Positions 46,901-55,835 are shown, counted from the stretch's first letter. The stretch: DNA of 64,000 nt from Croceimicrobium hydrocarbonivorans (GCF_014524565.1 NZ_CP060139.1:682001-746000), one strand, 5' to 3'. Made by a program: numbers and translations. Notes: generated by a model from the letters alone, not told the origin.

Positions 46901-47184
46901 GTTCTCGTGATCTACATTGCTATGTGGCACAGGTAAACACGAGCCAATTTGGAGACTCTCGGTTAACTCAACCAACGGAATCAGCTAGACTTGACATCCT
47001 CAGATTAAAAGGAGGCACAAATGACGCAATACTAACAGCAGAAATTGATTTAGATCGAATCAGAGAATTTCAGAGAAAAACGTTCGATATTACTCATACT
47101 GATAAAGAGTTTAAGCCATTACCTCCTGACTATGAAGTCAAATATGTATTAAAAAGAATAAATAATGAATCCATTCTACAATAA
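43966..47184 (+). CDS. Reverse transcriptase-nitrilase fusion, DRT type 1 (UG1) anti-phage protein
   Basis: A 1072-residue fusion. The N-terminal RT has VAFLNLDIKDYFSSI (catalytic Asp216) and YVDD at residues 321-324; a long helical linker follows. The C-terminal nitrilase domain (about 800-1070) carries an intact Glu-Lys-Cys triad: Glu840 in LLFPEFF, Lys900 in RLKNHY, Cys941 in YYCFELA. This architecture defines the UG1/DRT1 defence reverse transcriptases. All catalytic residues are present, so it should be functional. It sits alone in a cassette between attC sites 4 and 5 and is visibly AT-rich. Which product the nitrilase acts on is unknown. Confidence 0.9.
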   Translation: MGFTKEDIQVAYQKLKSYIYYDNTDLILRSQLVEFETSIDKDFLFKNPSSHYNIGGDIFSYKIRFSLEEKFERIAHELNTFHENSDFFNSILKKIDIDFYPKKIKSPKEESNFISNERIKDKYEVERVTPFINAPIELHIISVLWIIQHGVSKDKELKDECLGNRLLLNKDKSAIVQGSGLFKPYFNQYSKWRDEAVEVAESILKKGKNVAFLNLDIKDYFSSIRIKRSELFEGRKHKVLNEYYNLKEIFLCIHDKYSEQLSKKYASPYAFHGELINKEGNLDKIALPIGLVSSYVLANHYLQEFDERVVNNIKPAYYGRYVDDLIFVISDPKPGFKEKELNKKIKFDLTPYSNLSPSSLEKFVLETFYPIIDLVSAPPFIPPNTNESQQKAFLLEGYDSLFCQSEKSLMHFFNYNESHLVIDRLKQELDERTSEFRDFPEESESNFSFTSNAYHLHYDGSEGKIRTLKDYKENRYGLTVFLSNKIFSALRHEDHLTDEESEQIVNFFKGETCLNFYRLWERILTLLLVNKKAKQYVDFFLHCFDQIDKIEISDEKTSVSKDQLKDTLVNYLDVSHEVSLSLNLDFLTKTKKVARNLEFKLNELKNSNWTFLFGRFEPTKPDSYWVRRFRQSNMMRHHYVIHPLLTFTEASRKGTLKDLTSIKLDFKNYKLEKNLIKNSPRRVKFWECCMSVANETIGSHHRKRETETNNKVESELFGINNKKKESFYLDESFKLFKLINGNHIAEYELEDDGFRQKFYACKSEVKKNSPVVHVQEITVNNKKRSSNKFKIAFANTKVEEKNILDSMRGTPNLDSERYDKLAKIVKKVRLDKSDILLFPEFFIPINLLSSVVKYAERNQVLTITGLEHVKIKNTVFNFIVTILPFEVDGVSDAVVVFRLKNHYAHIEESLIKGNHFKIAKPKENRYDIFNWKNLYLSPYYCFELANVWHRSLFKSKLDLLVGVEWNKDTNYFSNIVESCSRDLHCYVAQVNTSQFGDSRLTQPTESARLDILRLKGGTNDAILTAEIDLDRIREFQRKTFDITHTDKEFKPLPPDYEVKYVLKRINNESILQ

Positions 47185-47303
47185 TGCCATAGCACAAAAA
47201 GCCATACACATTGCCAAGTCGCTCAAAGCCAACCACACGAGCCAAAACTTGTCAAAGAGTATGTCTGCCCAACGCTGAAAAAAGAAAGGAAAAAAGCACA
47301 AAA

Positions 47304-47370
47304 ACACAACAATGTGTATAGTGCATAGCACCCTTCGGGATGCTACGACACCATACACGGGCCGTTGCCG
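47304..47370 (+). other. attC site 5
   Basis: Left core ACACAAC, right core GTTGCCG (47364-47370), 67 bp. TAGCACCC pairs with GGGATGCTA through a TTC loop and GTGTAT pairs with ATACAC, giving a long imperfect hairpin. Confidence 0.75.
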
Positions 47371-47381
47371 CTAATTGAAAG

Positions 47382-47963
47382 ATGATACGATCATTCATTA
47401 AAATATTCATCCTATCCCTTTTGCTCTTCTCGTGCATTAATTCTAACTCGGACGCGGAATACCAAACCGAAACCCAAACAGAACCGAATAAAATGGATTT
47501 AGATACAGCAAAAGGTCCTCTGGGGTATTTGTTTAAAAGCGACACCTTGTTTCTCGACGCCATGTTTACAGAGTGCGGAGAGTTTGGTGGTAACAAAGAG
47601 GTTATTAGAGTGTATCCGAAAAATGAAATACTTTGCGCAACATGGTCGCTAGACTCAGCGGATTGCGATAATGAAGAAAGCCCTAAATACTCTAGAATAA
47701 GTTTAACAACCGTTCAATTATCAAGGTCATCGGAAAATAGAATTGCAGAATACATTCAAGAGTTCGTATCGGTTAGTTTCAAGTATCAATACTCAGATAT
47801 GCATACTGGAAATCTATACAGCGCTTATATCAACTCACATCCCGTTTATGGAGAAGGAATTGACTTCTTTGCTAGCTGGTACGACGAAAGCAAAAGTTGG
47901 GAAGGATTTGAAAAGTTGAGGAATGAAATAATAACTAGCGCCAACAATGGCTATAGCAAATAA
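47382..47963 (+). CDS. Lipoprotein of unknown function, last cassette of array B
   Basis: A 193-residue protein with a lipoprotein signal (MIRSFIKIFILSLLLFSC) and no recognised domain. The start lies 11 bp after attC site 5. Its last codons (SANNGYSK) are read from the conserved array tail, so the C-terminus was shaped by cassette insertion. Function unknown. Confidence 0.65.
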   Translation: MIRSFIKIFILSLLLFSCINSNSDAEYQTETQTEPNKMDLDTAKGPLGYLFKSDTLFLDAMFTECGEFGGNKEVIRVYPKNEILCATWSLDSADCDNEESPKYSRISLTTVQLSRSSENRIAEYIQEFVSVSFKYQYSDMHTGNLYSAYINSHPVYGEGIDFFASWYDESKSWEGFEKLRNEIITSANNGYSK

Positions 47964-48335
47964 AGGTCTTGTCGCTTCAACCTTTGTTCCCGATATTGGA
48001 ATACCTTAATTAATCTAATTTCAACGCAAGCTCGCTTCGCAGCTCCTTTTACTTGCCTTAGCCGGGTCCCTTAATGGCAAACAAAAAGGTAAACTTCCCT
48101 ATAAATGAAACCTTCACAACTTTTGATTTTCCCATTATCTTAAAACAAATAATAGGCAAATAAATCAATAAAGATCGAAAACTCCCTTCGTGAACTACTC
48201 TAAACCTCCCTGCCTAACGGCAGGCAAGCGTGCCTCTGTGTTGAAGCAATCAACCCCAAAACCTCTCAAATCTCACTTCTCATTTCTCACATCTCCCTCC
48301 CTCTGCGAACCTTCCTACCTACCGGCAGGCAAGTG
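47939..48335 (+). repeat. Conserved tail of cassette array B
   Basis: The second tail copy, matching 41737-42127 through GCCAACAATGGCTATAGC, the AAAGGT..ACCTTT hairpin and CTGCCTAACGGCAGG, and ending with an inverted copy of the left-hand repeat (TTCTTTGCGGTTAAAA). It closes the island. No convincing ORF in 47,964-48,368. Confidence 0.7.
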
Positions 48336-48368
48336 CTTCTTTGCGGTTAAAAACTCTAGGCTAAAACT

Positions 48369-49232
48369 CTACTTCCACAGCTCCCACCACTTCTTATACA
48401 CAAAAGACCCATCCTTTAAATCCTGGATATCAATTTCGCGCAGAGCCCAGGCCACGGCGGTATTGCTGCGTAGGACATAGGTAAGCTCATGCCACTGACC
48501 CGCCTGCCATTCGGTGGAAACGGAATAAATCAATTCTTTGAGTTCGCGGTCACTGATGCCCGGCTTGATTTTAGCTTCATCCGGTAAACGGTAACCCATT
48601 TTCTTTTTTTGAGCTAGGAGATTGCGCAGGCGTTGTAAGCTCATCAGTCCATTTTCGGCCTTGCGACTGTTCAGGAGTTGATTAATTTCTTGATCGAGGC
48701 TGGAAATATCGCGAGCTGGGGATTGGGGCTCCTGCCAGCTGGGGCGAGCTTGCCATTTGTAGAAAATAGCAATGTCGGCATCCTGAACTTGGAGGCTATT
48801 CTCGATATAGGGAAAGAGGCCATCAAAGATGCTGTCATCCTCTTCGGTAAGACCTAAACGATTGGCACCATGGGCCCTGAATTCCTCTTCGAAAGTATAG
48901 GCATCTTCCCCGAGGTGTTTGCCGAATTGATACCAGTCAAACACGAAAGTCATGGAGGTTTCGCTGCAACCAAAGATTAGGCATTCTTGAGACTCCAAAG
49001 CCAATTGCCGCAAGGATTCGAAATGCTCTTCGAAGAAATCAAAGGGATAATAAATGAGCATCCTTCCCTTTTTAAAGAGGATCATCAACTCATTTTTATA
49101 CATGGATTCACTTTGGGCATCCGCCCAGGTGCTGCGACGAGATTCCTTAAGATCAATCTTTAAGGAGCTTTCTAATTGCTGTAAATCCAGAAATTCGTTT
49201 TGAGCTAAAAGCCCAGCCAGGTTCATTCCCAT
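48369..49232 (-). CDS. Soluble protein of unknown function
   Basis: A 287-residue protein without signal peptide or membrane segment, starting MGMNLAGLLAQNEFLDLQQL. It is rich in acidic and aromatic residues; a helical C-terminal half contains LMSLQRLRNLLAQKKKMGYR. No family recognised. It is the first backbone gene right of the island, and its last codons end 34 bp from tail B. Confidence 0.65.
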   Translation of the reverse strand: MGMNLAGLLAQNEFLDLQQLESSLKIDLKESRRSTWADAQSESMYKNELMILFKKGRMLIYYPFDFFEEHFESLRQLALESQECLIFGCSETSMTFVFDWYQFGKHLGEDAYTFEEEFRAHGANRLGLTEEDDSIFDGLFPYIENSLQVQDADIAIFYKWQARPSWQEPQSPARDISSLDQEINQLLNSRKAENGLMSLQRLRNLLAQKKKMGYRLPDEAKIKPGISDRELKELIYSVSTEWQAGQWHELTYVLRSNTAVAWALREIDIQDLKDGSFVYKKWWELWK

Positions 49233-49342
49233 CCTCGCAATATCGGGTATAATGACTAAATTCTATCGGAACCCATTTAGCTATTGGTGAAAAATTAAAA
49301 GCCTCGAATAGCCAAAAAGAAAAATTGCAGGCTTCCCCTAAA

Positions 49343-49897
49343 TTATTGAAACCTATTCCCCTCCTGGGCCTTGTAGTTCTTTGATTGCAACGGGAAGCCA
49401 TAGGATAAGCCAATCATGGGAACCACATCCAGAGGAATTAATCGCACCGGCTCTAGTCGATTGTACACATTGCGAATTTCCCGTTCAAAAGGAATATAAG
49501 CACCAAAGCTTAGGCGCAGGCTTTTACTATTCTTATAAGTCCAGGTATAGCCAAGATTGGGATAAAGAATTGCATCCAAAGGGCTTTCTACCAGCCAATA
49601 TGCAGGTAATAGTGGATTATCACCATAAAGTGCTGCTTCAATCCCAAAAGTCCATCGCTTATAATAGTACTGACTTTCCAGCTTCCATAAAATGGAGGTA
49701 CCAAATCCACCAATGCCGGCGCCACTGCCAATACCAATTCGTTGATTGCCCTTTTCCGATACTTGAAATTGCCTTTCAAAATCCAAACTAAAACCCAATA
49801 AATTTGCGCCTCCAAATTGAATATCGAATTGCCAGTCTTTGGTATTTTGAGCGAATAAGCCACTGGTAATAAGCAGCAGGGGAAGCAAATACTTCAT
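49343..49897 (-). CDS. Small outer-membrane beta-barrel-like protein
   Basis: A 184-residue protein with signal peptide MKYLLPLLLITSGLFAQ. The mature part alternates hydrophobic and polar residues with Gly and aromatics (IQFGGANLLGFSLDFERQF, YYYKRWTFGIEAALY) and resembles a small eight-strand barrel. Function unknown. Confidence 0.72.
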   Translation of the reverse strand: MKYLLPLLLITSGLFAQNTKDWQFDIQFGGANLLGFSLDFERQFQVSEKGNQRIGIGSGAGIGGFGTSILWKLESQYYYKRWTFGIEAALYGDNPLLPAYWLVESPLDAILYPNLGYTWTYKNSKSLRLSFGAYIPFEREIRNVYNRLEPVRLIPLDVVPMIGLSYGFPLQSKNYKAQEGNRFQ

Positions 49898-50011
49898 AGG
49901 AATTAGGTTTAGCAGACGAATTTAAAAAAGACCGGGGGAAAAAGCTTTCTCCTTTTCAAGAGCTTGCAGGCCTTTCCCCTTTACCTTTATGCCCTCTAAA
50001 TTATCGCGCAC

Positions 50012-50995
50012 ATGCTTTGTATCAAACACCGTAGTACCGACCCCTTTTTCAATATTGCTACTGACGAGTTTATCTTCAAGCATCTAAAAGAGGATTGCTT
50101 CATGCTGTGGCAGAATGATAATGCCATTATCGTGGGAAAACATCAAAACACCTTAGCGGAGATTAACCTCGACTATGTTAAGGAGCACGATATTAAGGTA
50201 GTGCGACGCTTAAGTGGTGGTGGCGCTGTTTATCATGATATGGGTAATCTTAATTTCACCTTTACCCGCAGCAGCGAAAGAGACGATGATCTAGTGGACT
50301 TCAAGCGTTATACCGCGCCTATCATTGCCGTTTTACAAGAGATGGGCGTGAATGCCGAGTTTAGTGGTCGCAATGATATTATGATTGAGGGCAAAAAGTT
50401 TTCTGGAAATGCCGAGCACGTTTTCAAAAACAAAGTGATGCATCATGGTACCCTGCTCTTCTCCAGCAATATGCCCAATATAAGCGGTGCTTTAAAAATT
50501 AATCCGCTTAAGTACAAAGACCGGGCGGTGAAGTCGATCCCCAAGCGAGTGACCAATATCCAAGACCATTTAAAAGAGAAAATGAGCGTGGAGGAATTCG
50601 CTGATCGCATCATGAATTACATCCTTGAAAATTATGAGGATTCTAAGCTCTATGAGTTTAGCGAAGAGGACCTAGCAATGATTGAATCCATTAAAAAGGA
50701 GAAATACGAATCCTGGGATTGGAATTATGGTTACTCCCCCAATTATGATTTTAAGCAAGGGGTAAAAACCAGTGGCGGCTTGTTAGAGATGAACATGAAT
50801 GTTTCCAAAGGCTTAATCCAGGAAGTGAAAATTCAAGGGGACTTCTTTCACATCCGCGATATAACCGACATTGAACAAGCGCTAGCCAATACCCCTCATG
50901 ATGAAGCTAAGATTAGAGAAAAGCTAGCGCAGTTTAATTTGAAAGATTACTTCAAAGATATTAGCATCGATGACCTCGTTGCGGCTATGTTCTGA
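50012..50995 (+). CDS. lplA: Lipoate-protein ligase
   Basis: A 327-residue LplA. The BPL/LplA catalytic domain has RRLSGGGAVYHDMGNLNFTF (lipoate-binding) and SGNAEHVFKNKVMHHGTLLFSSN, and an accessory C-terminal domain follows. It activates free lipoate with ATP and attaches it to lysines of 2-oxoacid dehydrogenases and glycine cleavage H protein in the cytoplasm. Full length. Convergent to the GH16 gene with only 1 bp between stops. Confidence 0.93.
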   Translation: MLCIKHRSTDPFFNIATDEFIFKHLKEDCFMLWQNDNAIIVGKHQNTLAEINLDYVKEHDIKVVRRLSGGGAVYHDMGNLNFTFTRSSERDDDLVDFKRYTAPIIAVLQEMGVNAEFSGRNDIMIEGKKFSGNAEHVFKNKVMHHGTLLFSSNMPNISGALKINPLKYKDRAVKSIPKRVTNIQDHLKEKMSVEEFADRIMNYILENYEDSKLYEFSEEDLAMIESIKKEKYESWDWNYGYSPNYDFKQGVKTSGGLLEMNMNVSKGLIQEVKIQGDFFHIRDITDIEQALANTPHDEAKIREKLAQFNLKDYFKDISIDDLVAAMF

Positions 50996-50996
50996 T

Positions 50997-52613
50997 TTAG
51001 CTTTTCAAAAATTTCAATTGATATAGCTGCTCTTCCTGTTTTAAATTCAGGAGATAGATTCCCTTGGAAAAACGATCGAGGGCATTTACTTGAAAGACTC
51101 CATCCTGAGCCTGCACTTCTAATTGTTCCAACAATTTACCATCTTGAGCCCGCAGCTCTAAGAGCCAGGAACCATTGGCATCAGGAATCTCAATTCGCAA
51201 TTGATCGGCTACCGGATTAGGATAAAGATCCGCTCTTTTACTTTGAGCTTCTTGCATACCCACAGAAGGTGCTTGATAAACCCGTAAATAATCGATCTCT
51301 AATGTGTCCTCGCTAAAGGAAGGATCTATTCCTCCTTCAATGGCGAAGTTTAATAATAGATATTGTGGATCATCAAAAGGCCAGGTTGCGGCATCTCGCA
51401 CCGAAGGGAAGTAGATATAATGAACCACACTATCCACACTAAAAATCATCTTTTCCGGCGTCCATTCTAATGCATATACATGGAAGTCATTCGAAACCCC
51501 GGGAATCATTCGTCCACCATGATTTACGGTAGCGCCAGAGCTGGAGGTCGTATGCATGGCACTGGAAACATAATCTTGATTGGTACCCCAATGCTCCATA
51601 ATGTCCACCTCACCACAAGCGGGCCAGCCGGTAGTACCATAACCTTGCAATTGCCAATAGCCACCATTTTCAGTGATATTCTGCCCCAGCATCCAGATAG
51701 CAGGCCAGGTACCAGAACCGGTGGGAAGCTTGGCCCGTACCTCTACCCTTCCGTAGGTAAAAGCGAATTTGGAATTCAAACGGGCGGAGGTATATTGTTT
51801 GGTCACCCCTTGATCGGTAAAGCTTTCCTTCTTAGCAATCAGTTTTAAGCTACCATTGCTTTGAGAGCTGTTTGCCGTGCGACCGGTATAATGTTGTACT
51901 TCCCCATTAAACCAGGAACTGCCATTTGGCAAAAGGGTTTGATGAAACCATTTGGAAGTATCAATCGCTCCACTGCCATTAAACTCATCGAACCAAACCA
52001 ATTGACTGTAAACCGGAGCGGGGCTCACAAAGCTAGTATCCAGATAAATGAAATCATCAAAATAGGCTAATACCAAATCGGTATTATTCTCACCATTAAG
52101 CTGAAACAAAACTCGATTGAAGTCGGTGCGCTGTATGGGCGGCAATGAGGTAGGATCAAGATTGATATAAGGATCATTCCCAAAATCGAAGGTGATGGTT
52201 TGCCATTGATCCAGAACCAAGGGCTTTATGATTTCCGTTTGCGTTTGCCAGGGACTGGCCTGAGTACCATCCTGCAGCTTGCAAGAAATTTGGTTAGGCT
52301 GATTGCCACTGATCCCGGAAGAAGGGAGATATACCTTGATTTGAAAAACTTGATGCTGGGCTAAATTGAGATTCTGATTGGCATCGAAACGCAGATTGGC
52401 ATACTGCCCACCCTGATCATCATATTCTAAAACGGTAGCTGAAGTATTGGCTCCTTGAGCATAGGGATTGGCTTTGGCATTATCAATAACACAGGCATCA
52501 CCAAACCAGGAATTGATGTTTCCGTTGCCTTCAAAATCGTCTTGTAAGCTTTGTGCAGAAAGGCCTAAGGAGGATAAGCAGGCCAAAGAAAATAGGGTGT
52601 TTTTTAAAATCAT
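50997..52613 (-). CDS. Secreted GH16 endo-beta-glucanase (laminarinase-like) with type IX secretion tail
   Basis: A 538-residue protein. A signal peptide (MILKNTLFSLACLSSLGLSAQ) is followed by a carbohydrate-binding-like beta-sandwich (about residues 20-205), a GH16 catalytic domain (about 210-450) with the active-site motif EVDIME (Glu335, Asp337, Glu340), and a C-terminal sorting domain (LYPNPVADQLRIE onward, about 465-538). The enzyme should cleave beta-1,3 or mixed-linkage glucans outside the cell. The sorting tail means export by the type IX secretion system. Confidence 0.92.
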   Translation of the reverse strand: MILKNTLFSLACLSSLGLSAQSLQDDFEGNGNINSWFGDACVIDNAKANPYAQGANTSATVLEYDDQGGQYANLRFDANQNLNLAQHQVFQIKVYLPSSGISGNQPNQISCKLQDGTQASPWQTQTEIIKPLVLDQWQTITFDFGNDPYINLDPTSLPPIQRTDFNRVLFQLNGENNTDLVLAYFDDFIYLDTSFVSPAPVYSQLVWFDEFNGSGAIDTSKWFHQTLLPNGSSWFNGEVQHYTGRTANSSQSNGSLKLIAKKESFTDQGVTKQYTSARLNSKFAFTYGRVEVRAKLPTGSGTWPAIWMLGQNITENGGYWQLQGYGTTGWPACGEVDIMEHWGTNQDYVSSAMHTTSSSGATVNHGGRMIPGVSNDFHVYALEWTPEKMIFSVDSVVHYIYFPSVRDAATWPFDDPQYLLLNFAIEGGIDPSFSEDTLEIDYLRVYQAPSVGMQEAQSKRADLYPNPVADQLRIEIPDANGSWLLELRAQDGKLLEQLEVQAQDGVFQVNALDRFSKGIYLLNLKQEEQLYQLKFLKS

Positions 52614-52685
52614 GGATGGGGATTAAGCCAGCAATATACTTAAGGTATCTGAAACCATAAGTATATCCAAGCAAATCCTTTCCTC

Positions 52686-53099
52686 CTAAGATGCCTTGCT
52701 CAAGGCCTCATTTAAAATGGATTGCAACACATCCCGTTTCACTGGCTTCACCAAATAACCTTGAATCAATGGATAGTTTTTAGCACGCTCTGTATCTTCT
52801 TCATGTACGGAACTGGAAACTATATACACCTTGGTTTTATTCAGTACATCCTTATTAAAGAGAACTAGTTCATCCAGAAAATTCCAACCATCCATCACCG
52901 GCATATTCAAATCCAAGAAAATCAGTTTTGGGCATGATTTGCCGGTATTGACAACGGATTTACAGTGGTCCAAAGCTTCTTCACCATTGGAAAAAATACT
53001 GGTCTGCACCTCTGGATTAATCAACTTTAAAATAGCTCCAAAGGAAAATTGATAAATAGGATCATCATCAATGATAAATACCGCATTGGTTTTGTTCAT
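52686..53099 (-). CDS. Single-domain response regulator (CheY-like)
   Basis: A 137-residue receiver domain. Phospho-acceptor Asp63 is in FLDLNMPVMDGW, the acidic pair DDDP is at residues 11-14, and the VSSS and Lys (VKPV) motifs are present. There is no output domain. The start overlaps the upstream histidine kinase gene by 4 bp, so the pair is translated together and is likely a cognate two-component system of the Bacteroidota PAS-kinase/Rcp1-like type. Confidence 0.9.
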   Translation of the reverse strand: MNKTNAVFIIDDDPIYQFSFGAILKLINPEVQTSIFSNGEEALDHCKSVVNTGKSCPKLIFLDLNMPVMDGWNFLDELVLFNKDVLNKTKVYIVSSSVHEEDTERAKNYPLIQGYLVKPVKRDVLQSILNEALSKAS

Positions 53100-54985
53100 A
53101 AACGCTGCAAGTCAGGTTTAAACTTTAAAATAAAAACTGAGCCTTCATCCGGCTCACTATCAACATCAACCTCTCCACCCATGGCTTCCATTTGCACTTT
53201 CACCATAAAAAGGCCTACCCCCCTGGCATCCGAATTTTTGTGAAAGGTTTTATGCAATCCGAAAACTTTATGGCCATGTCGTACCAGATCGATTCCCACA
53301 CCATTATCCCGAATTTCAATGCTAGGCACTCCTTCCTTATGGTAGGCCTTTATTTGTATTTCGGGTCGGCGATCCGGGTTCTTATACTTAATCGCATTAC
53401 TGATCAAGTTCAATAAAATACTTTCCAAATAATGAGGCTGTGCAAAAATCTTTTCGAAGCCCAAATCCATTTCAATCTTAGCATCGGTATGGCGAATTAG
53501 AGCCGATTGCTTCTTGAGTACGGTATTTACATAGTCCCTCAAATCGAGTTCTTGCATTTCCATGCCGGCCTTGTTCTTAATAATCAAGGCCTCTACCAAT
53601 TCATCCAAAGTTTCATTGAGATCAGCCGTAGACTGAGCCATTTTGGTAAAGATCACATCTTTGTATTCCGCATCCTCAGCACTTTCATACAATTCGGTCA
53701 GCAGGATCAAATTAGCCACTGGTGCTCGCAAATTATGCGAGGTAATATGGGCGAAATCATTCAAGCTGCGATTTTGCAGGCTTAGCTTGTTGGTCAATTT
53801 TATCAAGCTCTGATTGGCCTCTAAAAGTTGCTCCTCATACGTTTTACGAGCGTTGATATCCTCAATCTGAGAAATGGGTTTGTTCTCGGAATCTCTAACA
53901 ACCGCCACACTCAACATTGCCCACATCCACTCACCAGATTTCCGGCGGTAGCGTTTATCCATATGGTAATGGTCGATCTTACCGTTTATACAGTCCTTCA
54001 AAAACTCGAGATCGGTATTTAAATCTTCAGGATGAGTTAAATCCTGAAAGGTCTTTTTCAATAATTCCGATTCTTCGTAGCCAAAATAGTCGACCAAGCG
54101 CTTATTAACCTTGAGCCATTTACCATCTAAACCCACCAGGGCCATACCAATGGCGGAGTATTGAAAGGCACCTTCAAAACGACGGGTAGATTCTAATAAG
54201 GCCAGCTCCTTTTCCTTTTGTTCGGTGATGTCCTGGAAAACTCCGCTGGCCTTAATCACCTTGCCTGCTGCATTCAGCTTAGGCTTACCGATGGTTCGAA
54301 CCCATATTTCTTTACCCTGGGCCGTAATTAATTGCAGCTCCAGGTCATAAGGCTTTTTCTTTTCGAGTAATTCGCCAAAAGCCTCAATTATTTTATCTCG
54401 AGAATAACCTTTCTTATAATAGGTGATTCCTTCTGCTGCATCAATTTTATAATCCGGAGGCAATCCATAAATACTTTTAGTCACCTCATCTAAAACCGAA
54501 ATATTTGAATCTGGAAAATATTGCCAACTACCTATTCTGGCAGTTTCTTGAGAATCTTTCAAGGTTTCAATTAAGGCCTCATTTTCCTCACTTACCTTTA
54601 AGAACTCTGTTACATCTTGATTGGCCCCCACAATAATGTGATCGCCCTCTTCATTTAAGCCATGACTCTGGGCATTGGCTTTGATGAAATGAATTTCGCC
54701 ATTGGGATGAACAATTCTGAAGGTATAAATGAATTCTCCTTCACTTTGCACTGATTCTTGAAAAGATGCTTCGGCCCCTTCAATATCATCGGGATGTACC
54801 GCCTTCCGCCAATCGGAAAATTTATGTTCGAAGTTGGCCGGATCCTGACCATAGATTTTAAACATCACCTCATCCCACTCGAGGTAATCTCTAGTCACAT
54901 TGTACTGCCATATTCCCAAATCAACCAGATTGCCGATCAAATTGAAAATTGCCTCCTTATTTATGCCTGCATTTAATTTCCCCAT
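53096..54985 (-). CDS. PAS-domain histidine kinase
   Basis: A 629-residue cytoplasmic kinase. Three PAS domains (about residues 20-130, 145-255 and 268-378) with PAC motifs (NQDVTEFLK, FQDITEQKEK, IEDINARKTYEEQ) are followed by a dimerisation segment with phospho-His417 in HITSHNLRAP and a HATPase domain (NLISNAIKYKNP, DNGVGIDL, GVGLFMVK). No membrane segment was seen. The signal sensed by the PAS domains is unknown. It overlaps the downstream response regulator. Confidence 0.92.
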   Translation of the reverse strand: MGKLNAGINKEAIFNLIGNLVDLGIWQYNVTRDYLEWDEVMFKIYGQDPANFEHKFSDWRKAVHPDDIEGAEASFQESVQSEGEFIYTFRIVHPNGEIHFIKANAQSHGLNEEGDHIIVGANQDVTEFLKVSEENEALIETLKDSQETARIGSWQYFPDSNISVLDEVTKSIYGLPPDYKIDAAEGITYYKKGYSRDKIIEAFGELLEKKKPYDLELQLITAQGKEIWVRTIGKPKLNAAGKVIKASGVFQDITEQKEKELALLESTRRFEGAFQYSAIGMALVGLDGKWLKVNKRLVDYFGYEESELLKKTFQDLTHPEDLNTDLEFLKDCINGKIDHYHMDKRYRRKSGEWMWAMLSVAVVRDSENKPISQIEDINARKTYEEQLLEANQSLIKLTNKLSLQNRSLNDFAHITSHNLRAPVANLILLTELYESAEDAEYKDVIFTKMAQSTADLNETLDELVEALIIKNKAGMEMQELDLRDYVNTVLKKQSALIRHTDAKIEMDLGFEKIFAQPHYLESILLNLISNAIKYKNPDRRPEIQIKAYHKEGVPSIEIRDNGVGIDLVRHGHKVFGLHKTFHKNSDARGVGLFMVKVQMEAMGGEVDVDSEPDEGSVFILKFKPDLQRL

Positions 54986-55197
54986 TTCTAAGCTAGGATT
55001 AAGCCCCTCTAATCCACAGCATCAAAGGTATTCTTTTCCGATAAGCCCCTCATTCTATGAGGCTTATAAGGGAATTTCCATTTACTTATCTTCAAAGGAC
55101 CTGAGCGTAAAACACTTCAATTTATAAAATTTACCCCCTCATTTGAGACAAGCAAGCAAGAATAGAGACCGATTTTCGGCTTAATGAGTGTGAATGC

Positions 55198-55827
55198 CTA
55201 TTCTATGTACTCGAATAGTTCTTTTTCACTTTTTCGAACCTTAGGCCGGAACTGGCTTTGATCTTCCGTTGATCTAAATCCTACCGGAGCGATAACAGTC
55301 GCCTCATAGCCTTCCTCCTCCAAAGCTAAAATTCGATTGTAAGCTTCAGCATCAAAACCCTCCATCGGACAGGCATCAATTTCTGCTTCTGCACAGGCGA
55401 TCATTAAGGAGTTTAGAGCGATATAAGTTTGCCTAGCTGACCAGTTTCTCAATTCCTCAGCCGACTTCCGTTTTAAACTGGCTTTTATGGATTGGCCATA
55501 TTCCTGTATGACTTGAGATGCTGATCCCTTATCCTGAACACGATTTACAAAGGCATCTACCTCAGCTTCGATATCCGTCTTCCGAGCACAGAAAATAAAG
55601 AGATGGGAAGCATCTGTGATTTGAGCTTGATCCCAAGATACCGCTCGAAGGTCCTTTCTTAGTACTTGGTTCTCAATGATGAGCACTTTATAGCTCTGCA
55701 ATCCATAGGAGGATACAGATAATCGAATCGCCTCCTTTAAAAAGTTCAGTTGATCTATTCGCAGTTTTAGGCTGAGATCAAATTTCTTGGTGGCATAGCG
55801 CCAATTCAAAGCTTTTAATAATTGCAT
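55198..55827 (-). CDS. Nitroreductase-family flavoprotein
   Basis: A 209-residue NfsB-type protein starting MQLLKALNWRYATKKFDLS, with SVSSYGLQSYKVLII (FMN-binding) and the C-terminal ALEEEGYEATVIAPVGFRS. It reduces nitro or quinone compounds with FMN. Followed on the same strand by a GNAT gene. Substrate unknown. Confidence 0.87.
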   Translation of the reverse strand: MQLLKALNWRYATKKFDLSLKLRIDQLNFLKEAIRLSVSSYGLQSYKVLIIENQVLRKDLRAVSWDQAQITDASHLFIFCARKTDIEAEVDAFVNRVQDKGSASQVIQEYGQSIKASLKRKSAEELRNWSARQTYIALNSLMIACAEAEIDACPMEGFDAEAYNRILALEEEGYEATVIAPVGFRSTEDQSQFRPKVRKSEKELFEYIE

Positions 55828-55835
55828 TTTTAATC

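Noticed and set aside
43966-47184. Group II intron or retron reverse transcriptase
   Set aside because: No intron domains V/VI, no maturase/HNH domain and no msr-msd pattern; the C-terminal nitrilase triad points to UG1/DRT1.
47185-47303. Second attC or a small gene after the RT
   Set aside because: A GCCCAAC at 47269-47275 exists but has no matching right core; only the site at 47304-47370 forms a full hairpin.
48190-48480. 96-residue ORF over tail B
   Set aside because: It overlaps the antisense end of the gene at 48369-49232 and the repeat; not protein-like.
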